Both the position numbers and the translations under genes were made by a program. A DNA stretch of 9,518 nucleotides from NCBI GenBank assembly GCA_021788955.1, contig JAJYKC010000043.1, positions 1-9,518 of the forward strand. Direction: 5' to 3'. Origin of the DNA: Acidobacteriota bacterium (lineage in GTDB: Bacteria > Acidobacteriota > Terriglobia > Bryobacterales > Bryobacteraceae). Shown in pieces: positions 1 to 6,726 of this stretch (position 1 is its first letter; every line of letters starts with the position of its first letter). The notes under the pieces are model-generated. The model saw only the letters and a program-made list of their open reading frames with translations. It searched no databases and was not told where the DNA came from.

Positions 1-1007
1 ATATTGGCTTCCAACGGTACGCCGATCTGAAGCCGCGTGGCGTGGAAAATGTCGTCGTTGGGCTCGTATTGATCGTAGGCTTTGAGCGCCTTCACCTTCA
101 GCGTGTACGCTCCACCCGTGTTGTCACTCCCGGAAACTTCGACAAACAGCGTGTCGTTCGGTGCCGGCGACCCGTACACCGAAAGCGAATCCCCCGGCCC
201 GGGGACGCGTTTTCCCCAGTCCAGCACTCCCAGGTCGGAATCGTATACCGCGATCTTGGGCTTGAATTTGGACGAGTGGTTGGTCAGTTCGATGGCCAGC
301 ACATCGCGCGGCACCGGCGGGGCGGCCACGCGATAATCGTCCACGTCTTCCGTGGTTGCTTCGATCTCTCCATCTACCGGCGTTCCCGGCGTAATCAGGT
401 TCGCCAGCAACGGGCTGTCGTTCGGCTCGATTTCGTGGGTCACCGGTCCGGCGGAATCCGCGGTGAGCCCTTTCAGCCGTCCCAAATTGAACCGCACCGG
501 CTGGTAATTGGCATCGTGAGCCAGCGCCGCGCGAAACGCGTTGATGGCCCGCGCGCGATCGTTCAGCTTCGCGTACAGCACCCCCAGGTCGTTGTAAAAA
601 ACCGGCAGCGGCACCTCTTTCGCCGCCGCTTCGAGCTGCATGGCTGCCTCGGCGAACCTGTGTTTCCCCACCAGGTCCGCGGCTCCATCGAACCGTTTCT
701 GGATCCGCGGGTTATCCAGCGGCTTCCCGTAATAATGCCGGTATTCCCGCTCCACCGTCCCCCCGGTCGAAAGGTACCCCGCCATCGGTCCTTCGGGCCT
801 CATCCGATCGGCGACCGTGCCGAACAGCCACACCGCGCCTACCGATCCACTCGCCAGGGTCAGCACCCACAACAGTCCCAGCAGGAAGGAGGATAGACCA
901 CTGCCCCGCCGTTTCCTATTACGCCGCCGGATGAACGGGTCCGAGGACCTCGGGACAGGGCCCCTGGGGATCCCGGGCGGTACCGGCGATGGGGCTGGAG
1001 CGGACAT
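1..1007 (-). CDS. Membrane-anchored TPR protein with PPC-type domains (partial, 3' end outside window)
   Basis: Only the first 335 codons are present; the reading frame is open to the left edge. Translation shows a Pro-rich and then Arg-rich N-terminus (RRRNRKRR at 27-34), one hydrophobic membrane segment (about 41-62), a helical stretch with a TPR-like motif (about 104-180, including FYNDLGVLYAKLNDRARAI), and a beta-rich domain beginning HEIEPNDSPLLANLI (191-308). That opening matches the pre-peptidase C-terminal (PPC) family. A second copy begins at YEPNDD (314). The positive N-terminus implies a cytoplasmic start with the TPR and PPC parts outside the membrane. The ATG at 1007 has a modest AGGG about 6 bases upstream. 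PPC domains usually accompany secreted peptidases or surface proteins, but no catalytic domain is visible here, and the lost C-terminus could hold one. The gene is transcribed divergently from the Rid-like gene. The coding call is firm; the function is unknown. Confidence 0.85.
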   Translation of the reverse strand, partial: MSAPAPSPVPPGIPRGPVPRSSDPFIRRRNRKRRGSGLSSFLLGLLWVLTLASGSVGAVWLFGTVADRMRPEGPMAGYLSTGGTVEREYRHYYGKPLDNPRIQKRFDGAADLVGKHRFAEAAMQLEAAAKEVPLPVFYNDLGVLYAKLNDRARAINAFRAALAHDANYQPVRFNLGRLKGLTADSAGPVTHEIEPNDSPLLANLITPGTPVDGEIEATTEDVDDYRVAAPPVPRDVLAIELTNHSSKFKPKIAVYDSDLGVLDWGKRVPGPGDSLSVYGSPAPNDTLFVEVSGSDNTGGAYTLKVKALKAYDQYEPNDDIFHATRLQIGVPLEAN

Positions 1008-1027
1008 GGTATCCCTATTAACTGAAC

Positions 1028-1043
1028 GCCGCAAATTTGCGGC
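1028..1043. promoter_or_regulatory. Perfect 16-bp palindrome in a divergent intergenic region
   Basis: GCCGCAAATTTGCGGC is fully self-complementary. It lies 20 bases upstream of the minus-strand TPR/PPC gene and about 140 bases upstream of the plus-strand Rid-like gene. The position and perfect dyad symmetry suit a dimeric regulator binding site controlling the leftward gene, or both genes. No regulator gene is next to it, so the ligand and protein are unknown. A cruciform or chance palindrome remains possible. Confidence 0.4.
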
Positions 1044-1100
1044 TGTATCCGTTGCCGAACGAACCAACCCGATTCAGCTCTAGGCGTTCTAGTCCATTTT

Positions 1101-1143
1101 TTGACAAAAGCCGTCCGGAGAATAGTGTTATTTCTGCTACAAT
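1101..1143 (+). promoter_or_regulatory. Candidate promoter elements for the Rid-like gene
   Basis: A perfect -35-like TTGACA lies at 1101-1106 and a -10-like TACAAT at 1138-1143. They are too far apart (31 bases) to be one sigma-70 promoter. TTGACA could instead pair with TGTTAT at 1126-1131 (19-base spacer), or TACAAT could act alone. The AT-rich stretch 1090-1150 is the only one in this gap, so a promoter here is likely, but its exact elements are unclear. Confidence 0.3.
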
Positions 1144-1184
1144 AATTTCCTCATCGTACTGTGCCGGCTACCCTGAAGAGTACT

Positions 1185-2300
1185 ATGAGGGCGTTTGCGG
1201 CGGCAGCGCTTGTGTGCAGCCTGCTCGTGTCCACACCGGCCGCCGCCAAGAAGAAGAAAAAGGAAGAGGAGACCCAGACTCTCCAACTCCCCAAAGAACT
1301 GCCTACCGCTATCCAGGCGGAAACCGGCCGCCTACAGTTCTATACCACTCCGCTTTCCGCCCGCGGCCTGCTTTCCGCGCAGGTACGCAACGCCCTGAAG
1401 GCGCTCTGGCGTCAGGCCCACGGAGCCACCATTTACAAAATCCGGGCCTTCGTCGCCGGCTCCGGCGATGTGCGCCGCGTGCGCGATCTGGTCAGCGCGA
1501 CCTTCACGGATAAAAAGCAGCCCCTGCCGGTCCTGAGCCTCGCGCAGGCGGGCGCCCTGCCTCTCGACGGGGCGCAGGTCGTGCTCGAAGCCATCGCCGG
1601 CGGCAAGAAGGTGGTGAATCCCAACGGCCTCGTTTTCATATCGCCGCGCGTTGCCACTTCCGATAACCCCGTTGCTGGGGTCGCTCCGCTCACCGCGCAG
1701 TCGCTGGCGGGCCTGCGGCAGGCTGTTCAGGCGGCCGGCGCTCAGTCCGCGGACGTGCTACGGGTCACGTGTTTCCTGAGCTCGCTGGAGAACCTGGCCG
1801 CCTCCCGCCAGTTGGTGGAGGCGGAATACCCTCGCGCTGCGCTGGATTATATTCAGACCCAGCGCGCGCCCACCGGCGGCTTAGCCGCGTGTGAAGCGGT
1901 CGCCCGCCTGCACTCCGCTCTCGGCGTGCCGCTGAAGCTCATGAACGTTCCCGGCGAGCCGCCGCAGAAGGACCAGTCCGGTCTCGCGCTGGTCGGCGCT
2001 CCGTGGGTGGTGCTCACCGGGATGCAGATTTCCTTCGGCTACCGGGAGGCGGACAGCCGCCTCGCCTTCGAGCGCCTCGTCAAAGAGCTCGAAAAATCCA
2101 GCGTGCGGCCCGCGGACGTGGCCTATGCGCAGTATTACGCGCTCTCTTCCGGTCTGGCCGCCCAGGTCCGCGCCCTGCGTCCCCAATTCTTCGACGGCGC
2201 CCATCCTCCCGCCGGCACACTGCTGCTGTTCCAAGGCCTGCCTGCGATGGACGCCGGCTTCGCCGTGGACGTGGTCGCGGTGAAACCGCCCTCGCCGTGA
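1185..2300 (+). CDS. Exported protein with three RidA/YjgF-like units
   Basis: The 371-residue product starts with a signal peptide (MRAFAAAALVCSLLVSTPAAA), followed by a Lys/Glu-rich stretch (KKKKKEEE). I see three stretches patterned like the RidA (YjgF/YER057c/UK114) fold: about 48-140 (ending in VVLEAIAG, like the family's EIEAIA), about 148-242 (clearest: AGAQSADVLRVTCFLSSLEN, like the family's GAS..DVVKVTVYLTD) and about 266-366 (RPADVAYAQYYALSSG). The substrate-binding Arg of active RidA (P-A-R-S-x-V-E) is absent in all three: Leu in unit 1, no Arg in the equivalent part of units 2 and 3. Imine deaminase activity is therefore unlikely; a binding or structural role in the periplasm is an inference. 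I chose ATG 1185 because GAAGAG lies just upstream and the signal peptide begins there. An in-frame GTG at 1161 has no ribosome site and would add eight residues. The family call comes from pattern only. Confidence 0.8.
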   Translation: MRAFAAAALVCSLLVSTPAAAKKKKKEEETQTLQLPKELPTAIQAETGRLQFYTTPLSARGLLSAQVRNALKALWRQAHGATIYKIRAFVAGSGDVRRVRDLVSATFTDKKQPLPVLSLAQAGALPLDGAQVVLEAIAGGKKVVNPNGLVFISPRVATSDNPVAGVAPLTAQSLAGLRQAVQAAGAQSADVLRVTCFLSSLENLAASRQLVEAEYPRAALDYIQTQRAPTGGLAACEAVARLHSALGVPLKLMNVPGEPPQKDQSGLALVGAPWVVLTGMQISFGYREADSRLAFERLVKELEKSSVRPADVAYAQYYALSSGLAAQVRALRPQFFDGAHPPAGTLLLFQGLPAMDAGFAVDVVAVKPPSP

Positions 2301-2328
2301 ACCCAGTTCGTAATTCGACCATGAGGAT

Positions 2329-2415
2329 CACCACAGAGACGCGGAAAACGCAGAGGAAGCACAAAGATTTCAGTTTTTCTCTGTGTAGTCTCCGTCTCTC
2401 CGCGTCTCTGTGGTG
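2329..2415. repeat. Long imperfect inverted repeat (CACCACAGAGAC type), dispersed-repeat candidate
   Basis: The outer arms are 17 bases and perfectly complementary: CACCACAGAGACGCGGA at 2329-2345 and its reverse complement at 2399-2415. The inner part (2346-2398) is also partly complementary (CGCAGAGGAAGCACAAAG against CTCTGTGTAGTCTCCG), so the whole 87 bases can form one long hairpin. The sequence is lower in GC than the flanking genes. I recall elements of this type in many copies between genes of Acidobacteriota and other soil bacteria; copy number cannot be checked here. It sits 28 bases after the Rid-like stop codon and could act as that gene's terminator, although no clean T-run follows the stem. 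Confidence 0.75.
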
Positions 2416-2463
2416 AATTCCTGCTGCCGGATTGCGGCCAGCGAAATCTTTCCGAAACCGCGC

Positions 2464-2469
2464 TAAGAT
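2464..2469 (+). promoter_or_regulatory. Candidate -10 element for the VWFA-related gene
   Basis: TAAGAT (two mismatches to TATAAT in the variable positions) lies 14 bases before the preferred GTG start at 2483. No good -35 is visible 16-18 bases upstream. It would give a very short leader of about 7 bases, which supports the GTG start over the upstream TTG at 2432. Confidence 0.25.
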
Positions 2470-2482
2470 AGTACACAAAGCC

Positions 2483-3601
2483 GTGAAGCTCGCTCGTCCA
2501 GTTATTTCCGCCGGTTTATGTGTTGTTCTGTTCGGTCTTCCCGCGATCCCGCAGCAATCCGCGCCGGCGCCCGCGAAGACAGCCGCATCGACCCAGCCTG
2601 TTCCCGCGCAGCAGAAAGTGCCCGGAGAGGCGGTCCCCGTAGCTCAGGAGCCGCCGACCATCAAAGTCCAGGTCAACGAGGTCCTGGTGCCGGTCACCGT
2701 CACCGATGAGAAGGGCCGCTTCGTTTCCGACCTGGTGGCCGGCGATTTCCGCGTTCTCGACGAAGGCCGCCCGCAGAGGATCGAATTCTTCAGCCACAAG
2801 GAAAAGCAGCCGGTAGTGATCGGTTTCCTGGTGGACCTGAGCAACGATAGCCGCATCCATTGGAAGACCTATCAAGAAGCCATCCTGGAGCTGGTCTGGA
2901 ACCTGCTCCCCGGCGACCCCATGTACCAGGGCTACCTGATTTCCTACGCCAACGACGCCGAGTTGCTGGCCAACACCACCTACGATTCCGAGAAGTTGGC
3001 CGATCAAATCCGCCTGATGAAGCCGGGCGGCGGCGCCGCGCTCTTCGATGCCGTGTACGACGCCTGCACCAGGCGCTCTCTTGTGAAGGGCGAGCCCTAC
3101 GAGCCGCGCCGCGTGGTGATCGTCATCGGCAGCGGCCACGACAGCGCCAGCAAGTACACCCTCGACCAGGTCCTCGAACTCGCGCAGCGCAACCTGGTGA
3201 CCGTGTACGCCATCAGCACCATGGCTTTCGGTTTCGGCAATGAGGACAAGGCCGTGCTCGATAAGCTCACGACGGAAACGGGCGGGCACGTCGAATACCC
3301 GCTCCTGTCGCCGTACAAGGACGTGTCCGGCTACCTCTCGAATCCGCAGGATGCCGGCAACTACGCCCTGACGGTGGGCACCGGGGGCTACGCCGCCGAA
3401 ATCGCGCAGGAAATTACCGATTCCGTCGCCCGCATCGAAGGCGAGATCACCACGCAATACGTTCTGCGCTACATCCCCGACAACGATCCCGATGCGAAGG
3501 CCAAGCCCTACCACCGCATCAGGGTAGAAATCCCCAGCCTGCCCATGGTTAAAATCTACGCCCGGAAAGGCTACTACCCGGGCCCCGTCCCGCAGCAGTA
3601 G
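2483..3601 (+). CDS. Exported VWFA-related domain protein (acidobacterial type) with altered MIDAS
   Basis: The 372-residue product begins with a signal peptide (VKLARPVISAGLCVVLFGLPAIPQQ), then an Ala/Pro/Gln-rich linker. A beta-strand region follows, typical of the acidobacterial VWFA-related family (TIGR03436): IKVQVNEVLVPVTVTDEKGRFVSDL, then DFRVLDEGRPQRIEFFS. Next comes a von Willebrand A fold (about 110-330). The metal-binding MIDAS motif DxSxS reads DLSND (118-122), the usual Thr in GGGTALYDA is Ala185 (GGGAALFDA), and the usual Asp of SDGxD is Ser217 (GSGHD). Metal-dependent ligand binding may therefore be lost. A later stretch, ARIEGEITTQYVLRYIPDN, is the family's usual ending region, so the protein is complete. 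GTG 2483 is preferred because the signal peptide starts there; an in-frame TTG at 2432 adds 17 residues. The biological role of this family is unknown. Confidence 0.88.
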   Translation: MKLARPVISAGLCVVLFGLPAIPQQSAPAPAKTAASTQPVPAQQKVPGEAVPVAQEPPTIKVQVNEVLVPVTVTDEKGRFVSDLVAGDFRVLDEGRPQRIEFFSHKEKQPVVIGFLVDLSNDSRIHWKTYQEAILELVWNLLPGDPMYQGYLISYANDAELLANTTYDSEKLADQIRLMKPGGGAALFDAVYDACTRRSLVKGEPYEPRRVVIVIGSGHDSASKYTLDQVLELAQRNLVTVYAISTMAFGFGNEDKAVLDKLTTETGGHVEYPLLSPYKDVSGYLSNPQDAGNYALTVGTGGYAAEIAQEITDSVARIEGEITTQYVLRYIPDNDPDAKAKPYHRIRVEIPSLPMVKIYARKGYYPGPVPQQ

Positions 3602-3617
3602 GGCCGCGCGCGCCCTC

Positions 3618-3636
3618 GGTGGAACTTCGGTTCACC
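3618..3636. terminator. Small hairpin with UUCG tetraloop after the VWFA gene
   Basis: GGTG-G-AAC-TTCG-GTT-CACC folds into a 7-bp stem with one bulged G, closed by the extra-stable C(UUCG)G loop. It lies 17 bases after the stop codon of the plus-strand gene. No T-run follows, so it is at best a 3'-end stabiliser or a weak terminator. Confidence 0.3.
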
Positions 3637-3646
3637 ACGGAGACCG

Positions 3647-3712
3647 GACCGCTCCCTGCGGTCGCGGCTCCGAACGTGGCTTCAGCCGGAGCCGCGACCA
3701 GAGGGAGCGGTC
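3647..3712. repeat. Strong 26-bp-arm hairpin between convergent genes
   Basis: The arms 3647-3672 and 3687-3712 (GACCGCTCCCT...GCGGCTCCG and its complement) are complementary over 26 bases with two adjacent mismatches, separated by a 14-base loop. The element lies between the ends of two convergent genes, 8 bases from the minus-strand stop, and can serve as a bidirectional transcription block although it lacks T-runs. The GACCGCTCCCT / AGGGAGCGGTC core resembles a repetitive extragenic element I recall from Solibacter-like genomes. Confidence 0.75.
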
Positions 3713-3720
3713 GGCGAGCT

Positions 3721-6660
3721 TTACTGGTACTTCACCCAGATGGGGCTCGACCACGCCAGGTTCCGGTCTTCCTGGATCACGCGCACGTAATACCAGCTCG
3801 TCCCGGGCTTGGTCGACCTGTCCGTGAAATCGAATTCCGCCGTGCTTGTATGCGGCTCGGTCTTATAAACGAAGGTTCCGTCCTTGACGATCTCGATGCT
3901 CTTGATCTCCCCCGTCCCCAGCACTTTCACGTGCAGCACCAGCGCCGCGCTGGCGCTGAAGCTGTCGCCCATCATGTAACGGCGGCCGGCGCTGTCGCGC
4001 GCGGTGTAATCCACCACGATGTTGTCTGTCGCGCCGTAGGCGTGCCGCTTGCGCATGCTCTCGACGATATCGTGCCGCCCCGTCGTTGGCGTGTAGATCA
4101 TGGTGTACGAGCTGTGCGTCGAGATGTGGTCCGAACTCGATTCCGTGCCCAGCTTGTACCCCTTCGCCAGCGCGTTCCAGTAGAAGCCCTTCGGTTCATA
4201 AGCGCCGTGCGCGGTCACCAGGTATCCGGGCGCTTCCGCGCGCGGCCCGCCGGCATATTCGTACGCCGCGTGATAGCCCTGGTAAATCTCCACCAGCGGT
4301 TCGACTTCCGGGTCGTTGTCGCGCCAGTCGGTCCCCTGGCTCGTGGCTAGCGAGTGCTCCATGCAAACGCCGCGGTTCTGCTTCAGGTACGGATACAGGA
4401 TCGGCCCGGTATTCGCCTGGCCGCGGTTCTCCGCCATCGAGATGGGCAGCACTTTGACACCCCGATGGTCGAACACCACGTTGCGGTGCCCGTTGGGATA
4501 GGGCACGCTGCGCTCGTAGCCGAACAGCGGTGTGTAGCCGCCGGGGATGTGGTACAGGTCGATGGCCTTTTCCGTGCGCCACCAGGAGTACTCTTCCCCT
4601 CCCGCGCTGTGGTCCGAGACGATTCCCGTATCCATGGCCGCGGCGTCCATCATGTAGCGGAAGTAGTCGTTGAGCGAGCCATCGCCGGCGCCGTCCGATG
4701 AAATCTCGGTGTGACGATGGAAGTCGCCGCGCAGAATCCGCAGTTCGCCCTCGGGGCCCTGCATGCGGTAGCCGCGGATCTGCGCCACGTCCTCGCGCTC
4801 ATGCGGATGCAGCGGGGCCTCGCCCGCCATCGATTCCTCGTAAGCTGTCAGCACCGGTGCGGCCGGAGTCACGGCTCCCGCGCCCGGATAATCGCCGCGC
4901 GCGAATTCGATATCGTAATGCCGCAGGTTGGGGTTCACGCCTCCAGCCGATCCCGCCTGTCCGCCCTTTCGGCCGCCGCCTTTCCGCCCGCCCTTGCGGC
5001 CTTCGCCGCCCCGGCCACCGCGGCCCGTCGAGGCGGGAAACAGCCGGTTGTCGTTGGCCCACACGGCCCACACGCCCTGCGCGGCCGGCGCCATTTCAAA
5101 CGCGCCGTCCGGCCGCGTGCTGGAATCCGCCAGCGGCGCCGCCGCCCGCCACCGGTCGCCTTCGTAGGCCGTCAGAAACTCGTGCCACCGCCCGCCGGCC
5201 GACCAGAAATCCGAGCGGTTGTTAGTGGTGGAAGTGCGGACCTGGAGCCGCAGCCACATCCTCCCCGACCCGTCGCACATCAGCTTGGGGTTCTCGACGA
5301 ACCGGTTGTACCGCTCCGGCACGGCGGACTCCGGGTCCGAAGCCGGCTGCATCCACTTCCCGTTCTCCAGCACCGCCACCTTCGGGTGCCGCTTGTTGTA
5401 CAGCGTGGTGCCGCGCCAGGTGTCGTCCCTATTCCAGTCCTTGCCCCAGTTCGCGTCGGATTCGTCCCACGCCAGCCAGAGGCGGTCGTTCTTATCCACG
5501 GCCACCGAGGCGTGCGCCTGGAAGCGCGGCGAGCGCGTCACCTGCATGAGCTCGCCCAGGCTTCCATCCGCCGCGATGCGCCGCGCGTAGATATCGTAGT
5601 TGCCGTTGCGATAGCTGTCCCACGCCACGTACAGGTTGCCTTGCGAATCCGCGGCCGCGTCCGGCATCCAGGCGCTGGCGCCGCTGATCTCCTGGGGCGC
5701 GCTCCAGGTGTCGCCGCTCAGCTTGCTCCACAGCACGTGCGATTGCGCGTTCTGATATCCCACCCACACCAGGTGCAGGTTGCCCTGGCGGTCGCGCACC
5801 AGCTTATGGAAGATGTTCGGATGGTTGGCGCCGGTGAGCTTGCGCGCGGCGCTCCAGGCGCGCCCGTCCCACACGCGCGCCGTCAGGTCCCAGTCCTCGC
5901 CCGACCGCTGCGACCACACCGCCCACACCCGCCCGCGTGCATCCTGCGCGATGGCCGTGTGGAAGACGTCCTGCCCCGCCGGCGTCAGCGCGGTGGGCGC
6001 CGACCATCCCGAGGCCGTCGAATGCGCCACCAACACCTGGTCGCCGCCGTCGCGATAAACCTGCCACGCGGACCAGCCTTCGCCGTTGTGCGCGATCGCC
6101 ACGGACGGATGGTCCGCCTCCTGGATGGTCGTGGCCGCATAGAACGGCGAAACCCGCACCGGCGCGGGCACCGCCTGCACCGTCACATCGCCGTAATCGA
6201 AATCCAGCATGCGGCCGCCGTCCAGATCGTCCAGCCGGAACTTATAGGTGCCGTGCGCCGTCCGCACGGTGGCGCTGGCCGAATGCGGCGCGTCCACCAC
6301 CGCGGTGACCGCCGAGATCACGACGTTGCGCCGCGCTCCGGGCGTCGACAGGGGCGCCGGCTCGTCCGGCTGGTTTTCCATCAGCGCCGCCTGCGTGGTC
6401 AGCTTCCAGCCGTTGGTGCCGTTCACCTGGTCGCCGCCGAAAAAGTTCGAGGGAATCAACTTCCGGACGCGTCCTTCGCTCAGCGCCAGTGTGCCTGAAT
6501 AGTCGGTTTCGCGGTCCGCGTTCACACCGAAGGTGATGCGGATCGCCACGGGCGCCGCCGGGGCCGCTCCGGCGCCTTGAGGGGCGTTCTGCCCCCGGCT
6601 ATAAACGAAAAAGGCGAGCGTCGCCGCAACAGGAGCAAGAACCAGAATCCAGCGTCTCAT
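3721..6660 (-). CDS. Exported beta-propeller / PHP-domain (CehA/McbA-type) metallohydrolase-like protein
   Basis: This 979-residue protein has a hydrophobic N-terminal signal or anchor (MRRWILVLAPVAATLAFFVYS). Residues about 180-530 carry repeated WSAP..., GRVWAVWSQ, GNLHLVWVG, GNLYVAWDS and DRLWLAWDE motifs typical of beta-propeller blades. A Gly/Arg/Lys-rich linker spans 546-574. A PHP-like domain follows, with metal motif GDFHRHTEISSDG (H648, H650) and VSDH (D683, H684), plus YPNGHRNVVFDHRG, CMEHS and SSSDHIS further on. The last ~80 residues form a beta-rich, Ig-like end. The motif set matches proteins annotated as CehA/McbA-family metallohydrolases in Acidobacteriota and Planctomycetota. 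A phosphoesterase or hydrolase activity outside the cytoplasm is inferred; the substrate is unknown. ATG 6660 is preferred over the in-frame ATG 6681 because a good promoter -10 overlaps the region between them. The gene lies 66 bases downstream of the HEAT-like gene on the same strand. Confidence 0.88.
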   Translation of the reverse strand: MRRWILVLAPVAATLAFFVYSRGQNAPQGAGAAPAAPVAIRITFGVNADRETDYSGTLALSEGRVRKLIPSNFFGGDQVNGTNGWKLTTQAALMENQPDEPAPLSTPGARRNVVISAVTAVVDAPHSASATVRTAHGTYKFRLDDLDGGRMLDFDYGDVTVQAVPAPVRVSPFYAATTIQEADHPSVAIAHNGEGWSAWQVYRDGGDQVLVAHSTASGWSAPTALTPAGQDVFHTAIAQDARGRVWAVWSQRSGEDWDLTARVWDGRAWSAARKLTGANHPNIFHKLVRDRQGNLHLVWVGYQNAQSHVLWSKLSGDTWSAPQEISGASAWMPDAAADSQGNLYVAWDSYRNGNYDIYARRIAADGSLGELMQVTRSPRFQAHASVAVDKNDRLWLAWDESDANWGKDWNRDDTWRGTTLYNKRHPKVAVLENGKWMQPASDPESAVPERYNRFVENPKLMCDGSGRMWLRLQVRTSTTNNRSDFWSAGGRWHEFLTAYEGDRWRAAAPLADSSTRPDGAFEMAPAAQGVWAVWANDNRLFPASTGRGGRGGEGRKGGRKGGGRKGGQAGSAGGVNPNLRHYDIEFARGDYPGAGAVTPAAPVLTAYEESMAGEAPLHPHEREDVAQIRGYRMQGPEGELRILRGDFHRHTEISSDGAGDGSLNDYFRYMMDAAAMDTGIVSDHSAGGEEYSWWRTEKAIDLYHIPGGYTPLFGYERSVPYPNGHRNVVFDHRGVKVLPISMAENRGQANTGPILYPYLKQNRGVCMEHSLATSQGTDWRDNDPEVEPLVEIYQGYHAAYEYAGGPRAEAPGYLVTAHGAYEPKGFYWNALAKGYKLGTESSSDHISTHSSYTMIYTPTTGRHDIVESMRKRHAYGATDNIVVDYTARDSAGRRYMMGDSFSASAALVLHVKVLGTGEIKSIEIVKDGTFVYKTEPHTSTAEFDFTDRSTKPGTSWYYVRVIQEDRNLAWSSPIWVKYQ

Positions 6661-6668
6661 TTGGCCGC

Positions 6669-6697
6669 AGTGTATCAACATAATGCCGGATAGACAA
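6669..6697 (-). promoter_or_regulatory. Candidate sigma-70-type promoter for the propeller-PHP gene
   Basis: On the minus strand TTGTCT (6692-6697) and TACACT (6669-6674) are separated by exactly 17 bases; each has four of six consensus matches. Transcription would start near 6662, two bases before the ATG at 6660, giving an essentially leaderless mRNA. No Shine-Dalgarno sequence precedes either possible start. Confidence 0.4.
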
Positions 6698-6726
6698 GAT
6701 CTGTTTTTTCTGGATATTGCGAACTC

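Noticed and set aside
42..896. Open frame of 284 codons on the plus strand
   Set aside because: The minus strand here encodes a protein with a membrane helix, TPR-like and PPC-type motifs; the plus frame shows only Arg/His-rich shadow sequence.
2080..2478. Minus-strand frame with HHRDAERR and LCFLCVFRVSVV peptides
   Set aside because: These peptides are the translation of the CACCACAGAGAC inverted repeat and are familiar spurious predictions.
2516..3514. Open frame of 332 codons on the minus strand
   Set aside because: It is an antisense shadow of the VWFA-related gene, which has a signal peptide and clear family motifs on the plus strand.
4938..5032. GC-rich repetitive stretch that looks like a DNA repeat
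   Set aside because: It encodes the Gly/Arg/Lys linker of the propeller-PHP protein; the repetition comes from the amino-acid composition.
4711..6498. Open frame of 595 codons on the plus strand
   Set aside because: It lies antisense to the propeller-PHP gene, and its translation is rich in Arg, Pro and His with no domain pattern, as expected from the complement of GC-rich coding DNA.
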